Assembly: GCA_965644295.1 (NCBI GenBank)
Contig: CBFFRP010000363.1
Location: 186,001-250,000, forward strand
From: Paraphysomonas bandaiensis
Taxonomy: Eukaryota > Chrysophyceae
Reading direction: 5' to 3'
Length of the DNA: 64,000 nucleotides
This document shows, piece by piece, positions 1 to 10,870 of this stretch. Position 1 is the first letter of the stretch, and the number at the start of each line of letters is the position of its first letter. The translations under genes were made by a program, and so were the position numbers. The notes under the pieces are model-generated. The model did no database searches. It had not been told where the DNA came from and saw nothing but the letters and a program-made list of their open reading frames with translations.

Positions 1-1770
1 CGTAGCCCAGCCAAATTGCCATCTTTGATTAGTGGCGAATTTGGGGAAGGTAGTGTTAGACCACTCTGCGATGTTCGCTAAGTAGTCTGGGTTGCAAACG
101 AAGCCCCCAGCGAATGAAGATACGTCCATTCCCTCATCCCATATGCCTCCTGCACCCACAAAAGTAGCAGTACCGTCTTCCTGTGGAATTTTCGTAAACG
201 ATGCGCATGTGCTACCACAGGTCCCATCTGTGAGGATGATAAGCTTCTCTGGTGGCACAAATTTCGCAGGACGGAAGCCATTTGATGGCATTGCCTCTGC
301 TTCTCTGCAGTCAAGTGAAAATATATTTGTACGCCAATTTGTTACTCCTCCCTGGGTTACATTTCTTCCTGGGTAATAATATGCCCTACCGTCAGGGAAT
401 GACTCCTGAGTATCTCTGTCCAAAATTTGTTCGACATCTCCGGCGTAGGGATACGGGTCAGGGGCATTAACCACGTCGATATACCTGTCCATTAGAGGAG
501 AGTGTGGAAGATCATATCGCATCTGGACTTTAGTGTGGTCATTTTCATACTCCTCAACAAGCAGTTCAATGAGCCTCAGACCAAGGCATACATACCCTCC
601 TCCATTTTGCATTACATCTACTACAATCATGTCGAAGTCCACCGACAAGCAAGTCTCAACATCATCCAAGAAGCCTTCCCAAGCATCTAAATAGTCTTCT
701 CCTGGAGGAGAGAAACTAGCCACTTTCATGACTAATACTTTAGAGACGTCAGCGTCCTTCGCAGAACTCCCGGTGACACTTTGCACGAAGCAACTGACAT
801 AATACGGTGAGTCAGGGGGGAGGATTTCCTCTCTATCAGGTCGTGATTCATGCAAACGGGTAGTTAGAGTAGGAGCAGGTTCGTGCACGGAGCGATGCAT
901 CGGGTCAGTCACAGAGGAAGACTGCTTCAGTTGTGGAGCGGCAACCTCTTCGACATCCACTGCCGCACACAACGTTGTGTTGGCAAGCCCTGTAGTGTAG
1001 GAAGCCAGCCATGGTATAGTGTGAACTGATCCATCCGATAGAGTCAACTGTAAATCCTCTACGGGAAGTACTCCCACTGATATAGCACTACGATATAAGT
1101 AGGATCTGATTGCAGCGTTGAATCGAATTCCCCTGTTGTTACTTCTAGTCTCATGGGTGTCTCCCCACCCGGATACTTCCGTAGTAAATTCCAAACCGTT
1201 GAGTAAAGTTACTTGCTGGTCAATAAGAACATCAATATCAATCTCTGGATAGACTGCAGCATATGTGTCTGTATACAAATTCCGCATAAGATAGACCACT
1301 GGTTCATTGTCTAAAGTTTCCTCTGAGTTGTCGTCTTCGACGCGCATGTCGAATGCAAAAGGCTGAATAAATATCGCATTGTAGCAGGCAGGCTTCTGAT
1401 AACGAGTGTGAGCATCAATTGTCCTCTGAAAGATACTCTGTAGATGCTCCTGAAAGTCGATATCTGTAGCAAAGCCCCCAGCATTGACGATATCTTGAGT
1501 AGCAGACAGCTCGCCCTGGATGTCCATAGATATGGAGTAGGGGGGACCTGTAGCATGATACAACGCATCAAATCCAAAGTTCTCGAGAGACTGAGACAAG
1601 ACATCTAGAGTAGTATTCGCCCACTCCTCATTGAAAGGAATGGAATAGAGACAGTCGAGAGCATCCTCTGCAGTGGCGTAACAAGTCTCACCTACTGCAC
1701 AGGAGAGACTGCACTCCTGTCCATACACTGCAGATAAAAACCAAGCCAATATGATGTACAGGAAACGCAT
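1..1770 (-). CDS. Secreted S41-family (C-terminal-processing-like) serine protease, 3' partial
   Basis: An uninterrupted reading frame of 590 codons runs from an ATG at 1770 to the left edge, so the C-terminus is missing. It starts with a clear signal peptide (MRFLYIILAWFLSAVYG) followed by a cysteine-rich segment, which suggests a secreted or lumenal enzyme. The S41 signature lies in the second half. Residues around 385-395 read DVMQNGGGY, the conserved Asn-Gly-Gly turn. Residues around 513-524 read LTDGTCGSTCAS, where Ser520 (GSTC) is the predicted catalytic serine. The catalytic Lys would lie beyond or near the window edge and cannot be judged. No PDZ domain is obvious. Eukaryotic secreted members with this architecture occur in fungi and protists; the substrate is unknown. 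The gene has no visible intron and diverges from the LEA-like gene at 2279. Confidence 0.85.
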   Translation of the reverse strand, partial: MRFLYIILAWFLSAVYGQECSLSCAVGETCYATAEDALDCLYSIPFNEEWANTTLDVLSQSLENFGFDALYHATGPPYSISMDIQGELSATQDIVNAGGFATDIDFQEHLQSIFQRTIDAHTRYQKPACYNAIFIQPFAFDMRVEDDNSEETLDNEPVVYLMRNLYTDTYAAVYPEIDIDVLIDQQVTLLNGLEFTTEVSGWGDTHETRSNNRGIRFNAAIRSYLYRSAISVGVLPVEDLQLTLSDGSVHTIPWLASYTTGLANTTLCAAVDVEEVAAPQLKQSSSVTDPMHRSVHEPAPTLTTRLHESRPDREEILPPDSPYYVSCFVQSVTGSSAKDADVSKVLVMKVASFSPPGEDYLDAWEGFLDDVETCLSVDFDMIVVDVMQNGGGYVCLGLRLIELLVEEYENDHTKVQMRYDLPHSPLMDRYIDVVNAPDPYPYAGDVEQILDRDTQESFPDGRAYYYPGRNVTQGGVTNWRTNIFSLDCREAEAMPSNGFRPAKFVPPEKLIILTDGTCGSTCASFTKIPQEDGTATFVGAGGIWDEGMDVSSFAGGFVCNPDYLANIAEWSNTTFPKFATNQRWQFGWAT

Positions 1771-2278
1771 CTTATTGGATTTTAATGGACACCATAGATT
1801 AGAGTAGGAGGTGATACATACATATATACGTGATCTATCAGCGCCGCGATACCATACCACTGTGTATACATGTGTGTCCATCCATACAAACATCATGTAT
1901 CGTAGATATATATACTATATCCTATATATTGTATTCCACGGTATACCACGTATATGATGCCCTTGTGAGATCTGCTGCTGGTGATGCCAGTCGGTCATTC
2001 GACTGAAAGAAAAGAAGAGCAGAATGGAATACAATAATGACGTAACTGTATCCTGAAGGGCTACTCTTCTATATTCTTCTTCAATGCAGAAGCCTCAAGT
2101 ATCTTACGTGCATCTGAGACCAGTGTGTCCAGCCACGTCATTAAGAACTATTACATCAGATCAGCAGTGAGGGACTGTTAGCAGACCACTTCATTCATAA
2201 TTTCAAGTCACAGAGAGTTGGATCATACAGCAATAACAAACAGGACAGTTCTAACAAGCGTGTAATTAAGATTAAAAG
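1771..2278. promoter_or_regulatory. Divergent intergenic region (S41 protease / LEA-like gene)
   Basis: This 508 bp stretch separates two genes transcribed away from each other, so it should contain both promoters. The left half (about 1815-1945) is rich in TACATA, TATATA and GTATAC tracts. I see no open frame with splice support. Exact promoter elements cannot be assigned. Confidence 0.5.
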
Positions 2279-2938
2279 ATGAAGAAAGCGATTCAGTTGA
2301 TTGTATTCTTTGCTCTAGTTGTGGTTACGATGGCATCCACTGTACCTTCATTGGATGATGTGACAGACCATCTGAAGGCTGCAAAGGAGAGTGTTGCTCA
2401 GGCAGTGGAAGGGTATCCAACCAATGTTGATAAGGCCAAGACTGAGAGGCGTGCTACTGAGATCAAGCAGCAGGCTGAAGAGTATCTGGCATCTGCTCAG
2501 ACCAATGCTCAGAAGGCTGCCCAGCAGGCATCTGAGACATATAAACAGGCTAAGGACAGTGCTGCTGAGTATGCCGAAAGGGCTCAACAAACTGCGAATA
2601 TCGCTTCCGAAAAGACATCAGAGACATATAACAAAGCCAAGGCAGCTGCACAAGATACGGCACGACGAACGTCCGAAACGTATGAGCAAGCTAAAGCAAC
2701 TACCAATGATGCTGCCCGACGAGCATCTGAGAGCCTTGAACAAGCTCGTCAGCGCGCTCAGGAATATGCGAATTCGGCGAAAGGGGCTGCTGATAACGCT
2801 GCTAAGACTTCCTCTGATGTGCTAGGCAAGACGAAAGAGCAAGCACAGGGGGCTGCAGATTCTGCTACTCGCGCGGGACAAAAGGCTTCGGAGAAAGTCG
2901 CAGAAACGTATGAGCAGACAAAGGAACGCATTTTGTAA
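2279..2938 (+). CDS. Secreted LEA-like / amphipathic-helix repeat protein
   Basis: A single exon encodes 219 residues. The first 20 or so (MKKAIQLIVFFALVVVTMAS) form a signal peptide. The rest is almost entirely a low-complexity, Ala/Lys/Glu/Gln/Thr-rich helix with quasi-repeats about 11 residues long; recurring blocks are SETYxQAKxxAxDxARR and TKEQAQGAADSA. Such 11-mer amphipathic helices are characteristic of group 3 LEA (LEA_4) proteins and apolipoprotein-like helices, which stabilise membranes or proteins on drying or freezing, or coat lipid surfaces. The protein has no cysteine and no second membrane span. A signal peptide on a LEA-type protein implies an ER, extracellular or plastid-envelope location instead of the usual cytosol. 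Function is inferred from composition alone. Confidence 0.75.
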   Translation: MKKAIQLIVFFALVVVTMASTVPSLDDVTDHLKAAKESVAQAVEGYPTNVDKAKTERRATEIKQQAEEYLASAQTNAQKAAQQASETYKQAKDSAAEYAERAQQTANIASEKTSETYNKAKAAAQDTARRTSETYEQAKATTNDAARRASESLEQARQRAQEYANSAKGAADNAAKTSSDVLGKTKEQAQGAADSATRAGQKASEKVAETYEQTKERIL

Positions 2939-3827
2939 ATTTTCTCAAGAATTTCCTTTAGCATTTGTAATACTGATTTTTTGGTTTTCTGAAAGTATGA
3001 TTTCGAAATTGAGTAGGACTTAATTAAGTTTTTAATAGCGATAATTATGTATGCATTATGAAAAGCTATCAACTCTTCCATGGTGATGTAGTGTCCTGTC
3101 GCCTGCAGCGGATAGTGTTAAGATGCGCAACGGCCATCTTTAGATTTGACATTTACAAGGTTAATAATAAATATGATCAATATTATTGTGAAAGATGTTT
3201 GCGTTGCTTCTTGAGACTCTTCAGGCACATATACCTTATACTACTTACACTGTGAATATAGTCCTTTACAACTAATCTTTGATATTGACACTATGTTTCT
3301 AAGTTCTATTATTGAATCAAATAGTAAAACGGGTATAACACAACTTTTACTGACACTCTCTGTCGTAGTAGAAGCATGAACGCATATGTTAAGGACAAAT
3401 AGTATTTAGCTCTCGTCTACGTTAGTTGTATGCCTGTATGAATAGTATTCCACAACTAGTATTCACGTTAGATCCAGCGCTGAATGTAGTACTGGTTACT
3501 ACACTTCCGCAATCGTTAATAGTTATTGAATTTTTTCAAACTTCGCCCAATAATAGCCAAATTTATAATCAACTAATTCGAATTACACAATGAGATACAG
3601 TTTTTCGTGAGGACAGTTATCTCGAAGTGTATGATCATTTTTACTCCCCTCAGAAATATCACAGAGTACAGATATCAACACAAACCTGAAATACACAACC
3701 TGCAAATAGTTTATTTTTCTTGTACTATAGACGCTATACATTTTATTGGCACTTCACTACTCTACCGTAAGCAGATGACAGGACCATACTCAGAGCACGC
3801 TAACATATATACACAGATAGGGCTGTT
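2939..3827. other. Convergent AT-rich gap, no gene seen
   Basis: This region lies between the 3' ends of the LEA-like gene and the mini-gene at 3828. It is AT-rich with many stops in all frames. A 75-codon frame at 3607-3834 has no recognisable features and I do not support it. Confidence 0.5.
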
Positions 3828-4144
3828 TCATTGATGCCATGCCCTCCACTGTCCGTGTAGACCATCTAGCGGCCTCATATCAGAACTATATCTGAAGGGT
3901 GCCCTTCGAATAGTGGGATCTAACTTCACCTCGTGTTTATCTAGCATGTCGTCCATATAGAGTTTGAGGGCGTCACAACACTGCTGCGTCATTCCTGTGT
4001 AGGACAAGATTGTGTGGAAACCCAGTCCCCATCTTCATATAGCAGCATAAGCAACACACCGTCGACCCTCCTATAGTCAGACAATCTTAACGCTTGGTGT
4101 TCCATATCCAGGTCCAAGTTTACAGTGCAGTCGTTTAAATGCAT
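3828..4144 (-). CDS. Two-exon mini-gene encoding an 83-residue unknown protein
   Basis: The frame opens with an ATG at 4144. Read straight through it would hit a stop, but a GT...AG intron at 3995-4059 (65 bp) restores one continuous frame. Exon 1 is 4144-4060 and exon 2 is 3994-3828; phases match (1 nt plus 2 nt making Gly). The 83-residue product is hydrophilic and mildly acidic. It contains a GMTQQCCDALKLYMDD segment and ends in HGQWRAWHQ. I recognise no family and see no signal peptide or membrane span. The gene diverges from the CoA-transferase at 4492, as its neighbours also do. An unspliced, frameshifted relic is the alternative explanation. Confidence 0.45.
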
Positions 4145-4491
4145 ATTTTAAAGTTAAAAATCGATATATTCTTCACTTTTTCCACTTTTCGAGACAAAAA
4201 ATAGAGCTTTTCTGCTTTTTTATAAGGTTTTACCACTAATGGTTCCACTATCTGCTGGTCCTGCTGTATATTCATATGTTGAACTTCAAATCAAAGAGTG
4301 TTGTAGTTCAATGCATGCCTATAGCAGAGCTGTGTGTGGGTTGTATATGTATAGGAAGGGGGTCGCATTATAGTATACAGCTACACGTACAGGTGGACAA
4401 CATCCGCATACTGCATCACAATCAACCACTGTGTCCATACCACACCATTCGAGTGAACTCTCTTGTTCCCCTCTCTATCATTACTACCATC
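4145..4491. promoter_or_regulatory. Divergent intergenic region (mini-gene / CoA-transferase)
   Basis: A 347 bp region separates two outward-facing starts. It contains GTATAC/TACACGTACA tracts around 4370-4395. An in-frame upstream ATG at 4276 could extend the CoA-transferase, but the added residues look unlike a targeting peptide. Confidence 0.4.
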
Positions 4492-6957
4492 ATGATCCGA
4501 TCGACTCGTCTTTCTCTCTCTATCGGTTCGCTCTGTCGCTGTAGATGGTTTGGAACTAAGCATAAGGTCGCTGCTGTGGAGGATGCTATTAGCTTAGTTA
4601 GAGACAATGACACCATATCTGTGAGTGGGTTTGTTGCTCAGGGGTCCCCGGAGACCCTCCTAAGGGCACTGGGAGATCGCTATCGCTCAACTGGAGAGCC
4701 AAAAGATATCGAGCTGGTATTCGGGGGTGGGCCCGGTGACTATGCAACAAAAGGACTCAATCACTTAGCTCAACCTGGTTTACTAAAGCGTGCAATCGGC
4801 GGGCATTATGGTCAAGTTCCCCAAATAGCAAAAATGGCATTGAATAATGAAATTGAAGCCTATTGCATGCCTCTAGGTTCTATATCTCGTATGCTACGAG
4901 CAGCTGCGTCAGCATCTCCTGGGCACATAAGTAAAGTTGGTTTTGGTACATTCATTGATCCAGATCAAACAGGGGGGCGTTTAAACTCCCGTTCTACTGA
5001 GAATATAGTTGAGACAGTACACATACTTGGGGAAAAATATCTCTGCTACAAAGCGATTCCTATAAACGTAGCTTTGATTAGAGCTACAACTGGAGACCTC
5101 GAAGGAAATTTGACCTTTGAAAAAGAAAGTCTTCTATCCGACGCAAGGGTCATTGCGATGGCCGCCAGAAGTTCGGGAGGAGTAGTTATTGCCCAGGTAG
5201 AGCGCATCGCAGAATCATCCACATTGCCAATGAAGTCTGTTCATATCCCTGGAGCTCTGGTAGACTGCGTAGTTTTGGCAGAGAGAAATGAAGATTCTTT
5301 TCAAAGTTATTTTACGGCATACAACCCGTCTTGGTCAGGGGAGTTGAAGCCCCCACTGTCATCATCATATTCTGGAGATAAGTCACTAGATGCCAGGAAG
5401 GTAATAGCAAGACGAGCGGTATTAGAACTCAAGCCAGATGATATTGTCAATCTTGGTATTGGTATGCCTGAGGGGGTTGCCACAGTAGCTCGGGAAGAAG
5501 GACTTCAACAGCTTACTACACTTACTACCGAAGCAGGAATATTTGGAGGTGTGGGTGCTAATGGGCGAGACTTTGGACCTGCAAGTAACGCAGATGCGAT
5601 GATGGAAATGAACCAACAATTTGATTTCTACAACGGAGGAGGTTTAGATATATGTTTTCTTGGTATGGGAGAATGTAGTGCTAAGGGAGACATAAATGTG
5701 TCTCGTCTTGGAGAGAATACAGGGACTTTAACAGGGCCTGGAGGTTTCATCGATATCTCTCAAAGTACTCCAAGAGTCGTGTTTATGGGAACGTTCAGTA
5801 AAAAAGGCTTAAAAGTAAACTACAGTGCATCAGAAGCTTCCACTTCGACACAAGAACATGAAGATGACATGGATAGTATGTCGTCAGCTTCATTGAAATT
5901 GGAAATTTCTCAGGAAGGTGGTATCAAAACGTTTAAAACTAAAGTGTCTGAGATTACGTTTTCTGCCGAAACTGCCCTTCATAGAGGTCAGAAAGTATTG
6001 TACATTACAGAACGGGCTGTCTTTAAACTTACACCAAAAGGGGTGGAGCTTATAGAGATTGCTCCTGGTGTAGATATTGACAGGGATGTGTTAGCACATA
6101 TGGATTTTTCTCCTATAGTTGACAGGGACAACGTGGCTATTATGGACTCTCGTATATTTAGAGTTGATAGAATGGGATTGGTTGACGACCTGATGGATCC
6201 CCATAAGGCTCTTGTAGAGCGCATGGAGTACAACCCTGATACCCATACAGTGTATCTAGACCTCTCAGGGTTAATAATAAATGATCTGCGAGCTTTAAAA
6301 ACCTTTGCGAGGGTTCTGCAACAGGAGTACGATAATGTTAGCCAGAACGGGGATAAGCGATTTAATTGTGTGGTTAATTACGATGGGCTATCTCTAGGGG
6401 ATACTTTGGTGCAGAAGTGGAAGGAATTGGCTTTACAGCTTGAAAAGAAGTACTACTGTTCTACTACTAGGTACCAATTTATTCGATATTTAGAAAGTAG
6501 AGAGATATGACTCGTCCTTCGTAGTATATATATCGGACTATTCCTCATTTATTACTATCTTATAGTGCAGTTTCCTATATTATATGTATTTTTGTATATT
6601 TGTATATGACCATTCTCACTGTATGTTTATAGATACGCTGGAAGAGCTTTTTTAAGACACAAGCTAGCAACATCAATAGATCTTAAAGACATAGACGCGA
6701 CATGGAAAGATTTCATTCAGAAGCAGCGAATTGAAAGAGACACTGATGATGGAAATAAATGCAGTGGCAATGGTTTGGATCGAGTGCACTTGAGAGAGGC
6801 TCTACTCAAATATCATCATATGCGGGTGAGCGAGCCTATTTTAAATGCTCTCATGGAAGGGCGCTCACAAGTGACTAGACGTGAATTCCCGAGACTTCTC
6901 GAAAAGATAAGGGAGTATGAAATGCAGGGTCATCTTCGATTTATAGAAAAAAACTAA
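4492..6957 (+). CDS. Mitochondrial-type family I CoA-transferase (acetate/propionate or 3-oxoacid type)
   Basis: There are two exons, 4492-6470 and 6633-6957, joined by a 162 bp GT-AG intron that splits an Arg codon; the product is 767 residues. I chose the ATG at 4492 over an in-frame ATG at 4276 because it opens a short Arg/Ser-rich, acid-free leader (MIRSTRLSLSIGSLCRCRWF) typical of mitochondrial import. Both CoA-transferase halves are present: an N-terminal alpha-like part with the VSGFVAQGSPE and GGGPGDYATKG loops, and a beta-like part with VNLGIGMPEGV. Glu347 in TTEAGIFGG fits the catalytic glutamate that forms the gamma-glutamyl-CoA thioester. The overall order resembles YdiF/acetate CoA-transferases more than succinyl-CoA:3-oxoacid transferase. 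Unusual points are a Ser/Asp-rich insert near residues 450-470 and about 100 extra C-terminal residues after the usual end of the domain. Confidence 0.88.
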
Positions 6958-7910
6958 CTCCTATTGCTAGATTTGTCAATATAACGTAGAATACTAAAAC
7001 ATTTTATTAGTACACCACTTTAGAAATTGTGCTTTTGGTATGTAGTAAGTATTAAAACTACAATCTTTATTATTGATTTATTCACACGAAAAGTATGACG
7101 AACTTTCTTGTTACTCCTCTTCTGATACAAGGGCTAGACAACGACATATAGCAATAATATTGTTAGATAGTAGATAGCGTTTCATCAATAATATTGATGG
7201 AGGTTTAAAGCTGGTCCACCGACCAACGACACTATTGCAATATAGCAATACTACATTATTCGACTTTCATAACATGCATAATAGCATAATAGTATAAATC
7301 AATCTAAATCTGAGTTTCACCTCTTTACTTAAGGGGCAAGTAGGTTGTAATCATACATGTGTATTCTGCTGACAACAATACTACGAACTACATAATGATG
7401 CTTTCGCTTTCTGAAATATTAAAATTCAGTAATAATGCACACACGCATCTATTCACTATTCAATATACCACTGCGTTCAGTATTCAAACGGCTGAGAGAA
7501 CAATGGGACAATTAGAAATTCATTCAAGAATTTACTACTTCAGGATAACGACCTGCAACGATAAATTTGGTTGGTTATTCAAACAACAGCTGGTGGAAAC
7601 AAATGATCAGTACCTAAGTCCTGCCTAATACACTGATTCCTTTCATCACGAAAACGCACTTCCTTTTCGCTGCGTAGAAACCGTTAGTAAACAATGTTCT
7701 GCAGCATTATATACATTTAAGGCGAACACTAAACAAATACAAGCCACACATAGAAAAGAGTATATTGCATACATTATTTTTTCGATTCGATTTGCTGCTC
7801 GTCCCGTCAGTAGATGACACACTGCGACAACCACGAGGGACCTGTATTAATCTATATTAGACAACAAGTGCATATAACAAAAAGTGAAATCTAATCGATA
7901 TCCGTATATA
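6958..7910. other. Convergent AT-rich gap, no gene seen
   Basis: This region lies between the 3' ends of the CoA-transferase and the PH-domain gene. It is AT-rich with short direct motifs such as ACACTATTGCAATATA (about 7230), which recurs near 26630. An 89-codon frame at 7359-7628 lacks any recognisable feature. Confidence 0.5.
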
Positions 7911-9342
7911 TTAACAGAGTACTAAGTAGAGAATGAATACCGGAATGGCCAGAAAAAGCAACACATCAGAAAGAGCCTTGATCCAAATGTCAGCAACAGC
8001 GTCGTCAATTATCTGAAGGTCCAATGTGTGGGCCTTTGTGGCAATAGAGAGCATCGGAATATCATCATCTGTAACATGAGAAAGTGTAAGCTCTTTGAAA
8101 TCATCATGTAAGAGTCTATGCTACAGAATGTCCATTGCGATGTATTACCTGCGTAGTGCCCGTATATAACATCTACGATATCGCTCATAGGAATAATCCT
8201 CATCTGGGATTTCATCCCCCTAGAAGCGGGGCTCTCTGATTGACTGGTGGTGCACCATGTCAAGCACACATCTTCTCTATTTGCCTGAATAAAGATGTAT
8301 GAGTACTAGAGGAAATATGTATATACTATACAAAAACACTCACCTGAACCGAGCACAACGACGTGACCATTTTACCAGTCATTGAGATCCCGTGCTTGTT
8401 AAATTTACATCCCGCCGTGAGTTCTTGAAAAGCCACTTCAAAGTTTTCCAGCTGTTGCATGTACCACTTCTCAGTGTCCACTGTCTCCTCACCAGAGGTA
8501 ATGCTGTTGACGTTCCATCTGTACACCGTCCAGTGGATGGCATCGTACCACTCCTATATAGATTGCGAAAAAATCAGCTAAACACACACAGCAGGCAATA
8601 ATCGCATCGCATATTCAAGCAGCATATATCGCACTCAATACTGTTATTATATCACTTTTACACAATATTAACCACCCACATAAGCCTCTTTGCGAGAGTT
8701 AAACTTTAATAGCAGGTCCTTTTCACCCTGTCGGCCTATGATCTCTATCACAGCGGAGTCCTCAACATTGAGCTTGAGCTCGCATGTAGCGCCCAGTAAA
8801 TGTACCTTCGTGAAATGTAGCGATTATCAAAACTCCCATATGAGGTTTCGCTGTATGTACCTGTCCCTTAACATTTATTCCTTTGCCCGTTTTATCATCT
8901 CGCTTTTCGAAGTATTTGATCTCCCCATCGTCCAGAACAAAATACCGCTTCCTCCAATTCCGCACCTATGTTTCGAAGTTACAGTCAGTATATAAATATA
9001 TAAACCAACCATATGCCCACGCTTCATTAACCAATCCGCTTTCGTTAAATCATTCAATGAAGGAGGATCAACTAGAGACTTTCCAACCACCTTACGTGTG
9101 GTGGGTCCTTCTGATTGTGGAGGCTCATACAGTCCGATGCTATCATGACCGGCCCCTTCATTGCTAGTGTATGATGCGGACTGCTTAAACGCTGACGCCT
9201 CATAGTAGTTATCCCTCTGAAGGCTCATGCCTCTACCAGAGCTATTCCTATCCTCGTCTATCAGAGGCTGTTTAGTCAGACCTCTATTTTTAATTCGATT
9301 GTCTCGACTCTTTTTAGTTAAACATGCAAAACAACAACCCAT
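7911..9342 (-). CDS. Acylated, tail-anchored PH-domain protein
   Basis: Six exons join in frame: 9342-9010, 8965-8861, 8805-8680, 8553-8344, 8284-8149 and 8092-7911. They give 363 residues. The start MGCCFACL carries an N-myristoylation glycine with adjacent palmitoylatable cysteines. Residues about 105-200 form a PH domain; it begins WLMKRGH and continues VRNWRKRYFVLDDGEI, with the basic phosphoinositide-contact pattern, and ends at the characteristic Trp helix (EWYDAIHW). The C-terminal part looks like a second, degenerate PH-like or lipid-associated segment. The last 20 residues (VLLFLAIPVFILYLVLC) form a single membrane span with almost nothing after it, as in tail-anchored proteins. The protein would therefore be attached at both ends and could bind phosphoinositide in between. 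Introns are 44 to 126 bp. No orthologue name can be given. Confidence 0.82.
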
Positions 9343-9896
9343 AATACTACTATGACGATAGACCGATAAGCAAACAATAATTACATGCTACTAGTATGGA
9401 GTTGAAGTGGTTCAGTTGTGCAGACATGGAGACATGGAGGGATATGAAGGATCCTTATAACAGATGCAACCATACCCCACATCACAACATATACATACAT
9501 ACATACATACATACATACATACATACATACATACATACATACATACATACATACATACATACATACATACATACATACATACATACATACATACATACAT
9601 ACATACATACATACATACATACATACATACATACATACATACATACATACATACATACATACATACATACATACATACATACATACATACATACATACAT
9701 ACATACATACATACATACATACATACATACATACATACATACATACATACATACATACATACATACATACATACATACATACATACATACATACATACAT
9801 ACATACATACATACATACATACATACATACATACATACATACATACATACATACATACATACATACATACATACCATCATAAGACACATACATCTG
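9343..9896. promoter_or_regulatory. Divergent intergenic region filled by a CATA array
   Basis: The region lies between the PH-domain gene start (9342, minus) and the mini-gene start (9897, plus). Most of it is the tetranucleotide array described separately. Long frames across the array (repeats of IHTY or MYVC) are artefacts of the repeat. Confidence 0.5.
9491..9874. repeat. (CATA)n / (TATG)n microsatellite, about 96 units
   Basis: About 384 bp of nearly perfect CATA tandem repeat. It begins about 149 bp upstream of the PH-domain start codon and ends 23 bp before the ATG of the downstream mini-gene. On the coding strand of the minus-strand gene it reads TATG. Confidence 0.97.
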
Positions 9897-10202
9897 ATGG
9901 TAGTCTTCCACATCGGTATCACTTTGGGGGGTGCGCTTCCACGATAAACATGATGAGCATCGTCGACTGACGGGAGGCCAGTCATATCTCCTGCATATCA
10001 TGGAAGCGCATTTCTAGTATCTTTGTTAGCAATTTGGCCCCTAGTGACAAGTATGGATATAGTGAAGATTCCAGATGCTGCTATTTTCTTTTCTATTTAA
10101 TTGATAACTGCAGAGATCTACTGTACAGGGAGGGTTCTACCTGACTTTATTGTACTGGAGGCCTATAGAGAGGGTTTAAGTAGAAAATTGGCGGATTCTT
10201 AG
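9897..10202 (+). CDS. Three-exon mini-gene encoding a 66-residue membrane protein
   Basis: The exons 9897-9915, 9958-10050 and 10114-10202 join through GT-AG introns of 42 and 63 bp. Both phases match (G+CA and A+AG), giving one continuous 66-residue frame. The middle carries a likely membrane span (SAFLVSLLAIWPLVT), followed by a hydrophilic tail ending LSRKLADS. I do not recognise the family. The size and single span are reminiscent of small accessory subunits of membrane complexes, but that is only a guess. Exon 1 is just 19 nt, so the start could instead lie further upstream. The gene sits just after the CATA array and diverges from the PH-domain gene. Confidence 0.45.
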
Positions 10203-10870
10203 ACGACCGATGCTAAGAGGAGCGTTGTCATTACATGTAATGGGCTTAGAGGGGTACTAGACGTAGCCAAACGTACTACTTCCGATGTTGTGTTTAGTTT
10301 CGTTAGTTTATGACAGACGTATTAGGCAAACGAATAATATATTGATAATATAGGCTAGAATATATTGATAATGTGCTATTGTTTATTACACCATTCTTCT
10401 TAAAAGTACTACTATTTCAATAATCTTATATCTCTACTTACTAATTACTAATGTAATCAATAATGAAGCTCTCTATTATGACAACTGCTACGTCATTAAT
10501 AGCTTAGATTTAAGTAATAATAACCACAATCAAAAGCGAGTGACAAGTCAACTCGATGAACATAACTATAAAAAAAATCAATGTTCATTTTTTGTATGAT
10601 GTCGACTCCAGCTAAATCAGTACATCGTGTGAAAGGTTTACGTGTAGAGCAAGATTTAATTCAGTGTGATGTCCAATTCTTATAGTTGTAAAACTGATAA
10701 AGAAGGAGATGTCATTAGGCTATTGAGCGTTGAATTTTAAAAAGGTAAATAGAATTCTTACTGTTTAACTAAGGAAGTACTATAGAGAGAAAGACATTAT
10801 CGACAATAATAGCGCCTTTGTATTTCTCATTTCATGTACGTATATCAAAAAACAGTATAAAAGAAAGATT
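10203..10870. other. AT-rich gap with a degraded repeat copy
   Basis: This convergent gap precedes the GST 3' end. The stretch at about 10630-10680 (GGTTTACGTGTAGAGCAAGA and following bases) resembles 28443-28490. No gene is supported. Confidence 0.4.

Noticed and set aside
7359-7628. 89-codon plus-strand frame
   Set aside because: AT-rich composition, no family feature, no splice partners, located in a convergent gap.
9381-10001. Long frames of repeated YVCM or IHTY across the CATA array, on both strands (same at 20297-20682 and 24056-24849)
   Set aside because: The 4 bp repeat cannot create stops in these frames, so length carries no coding information.
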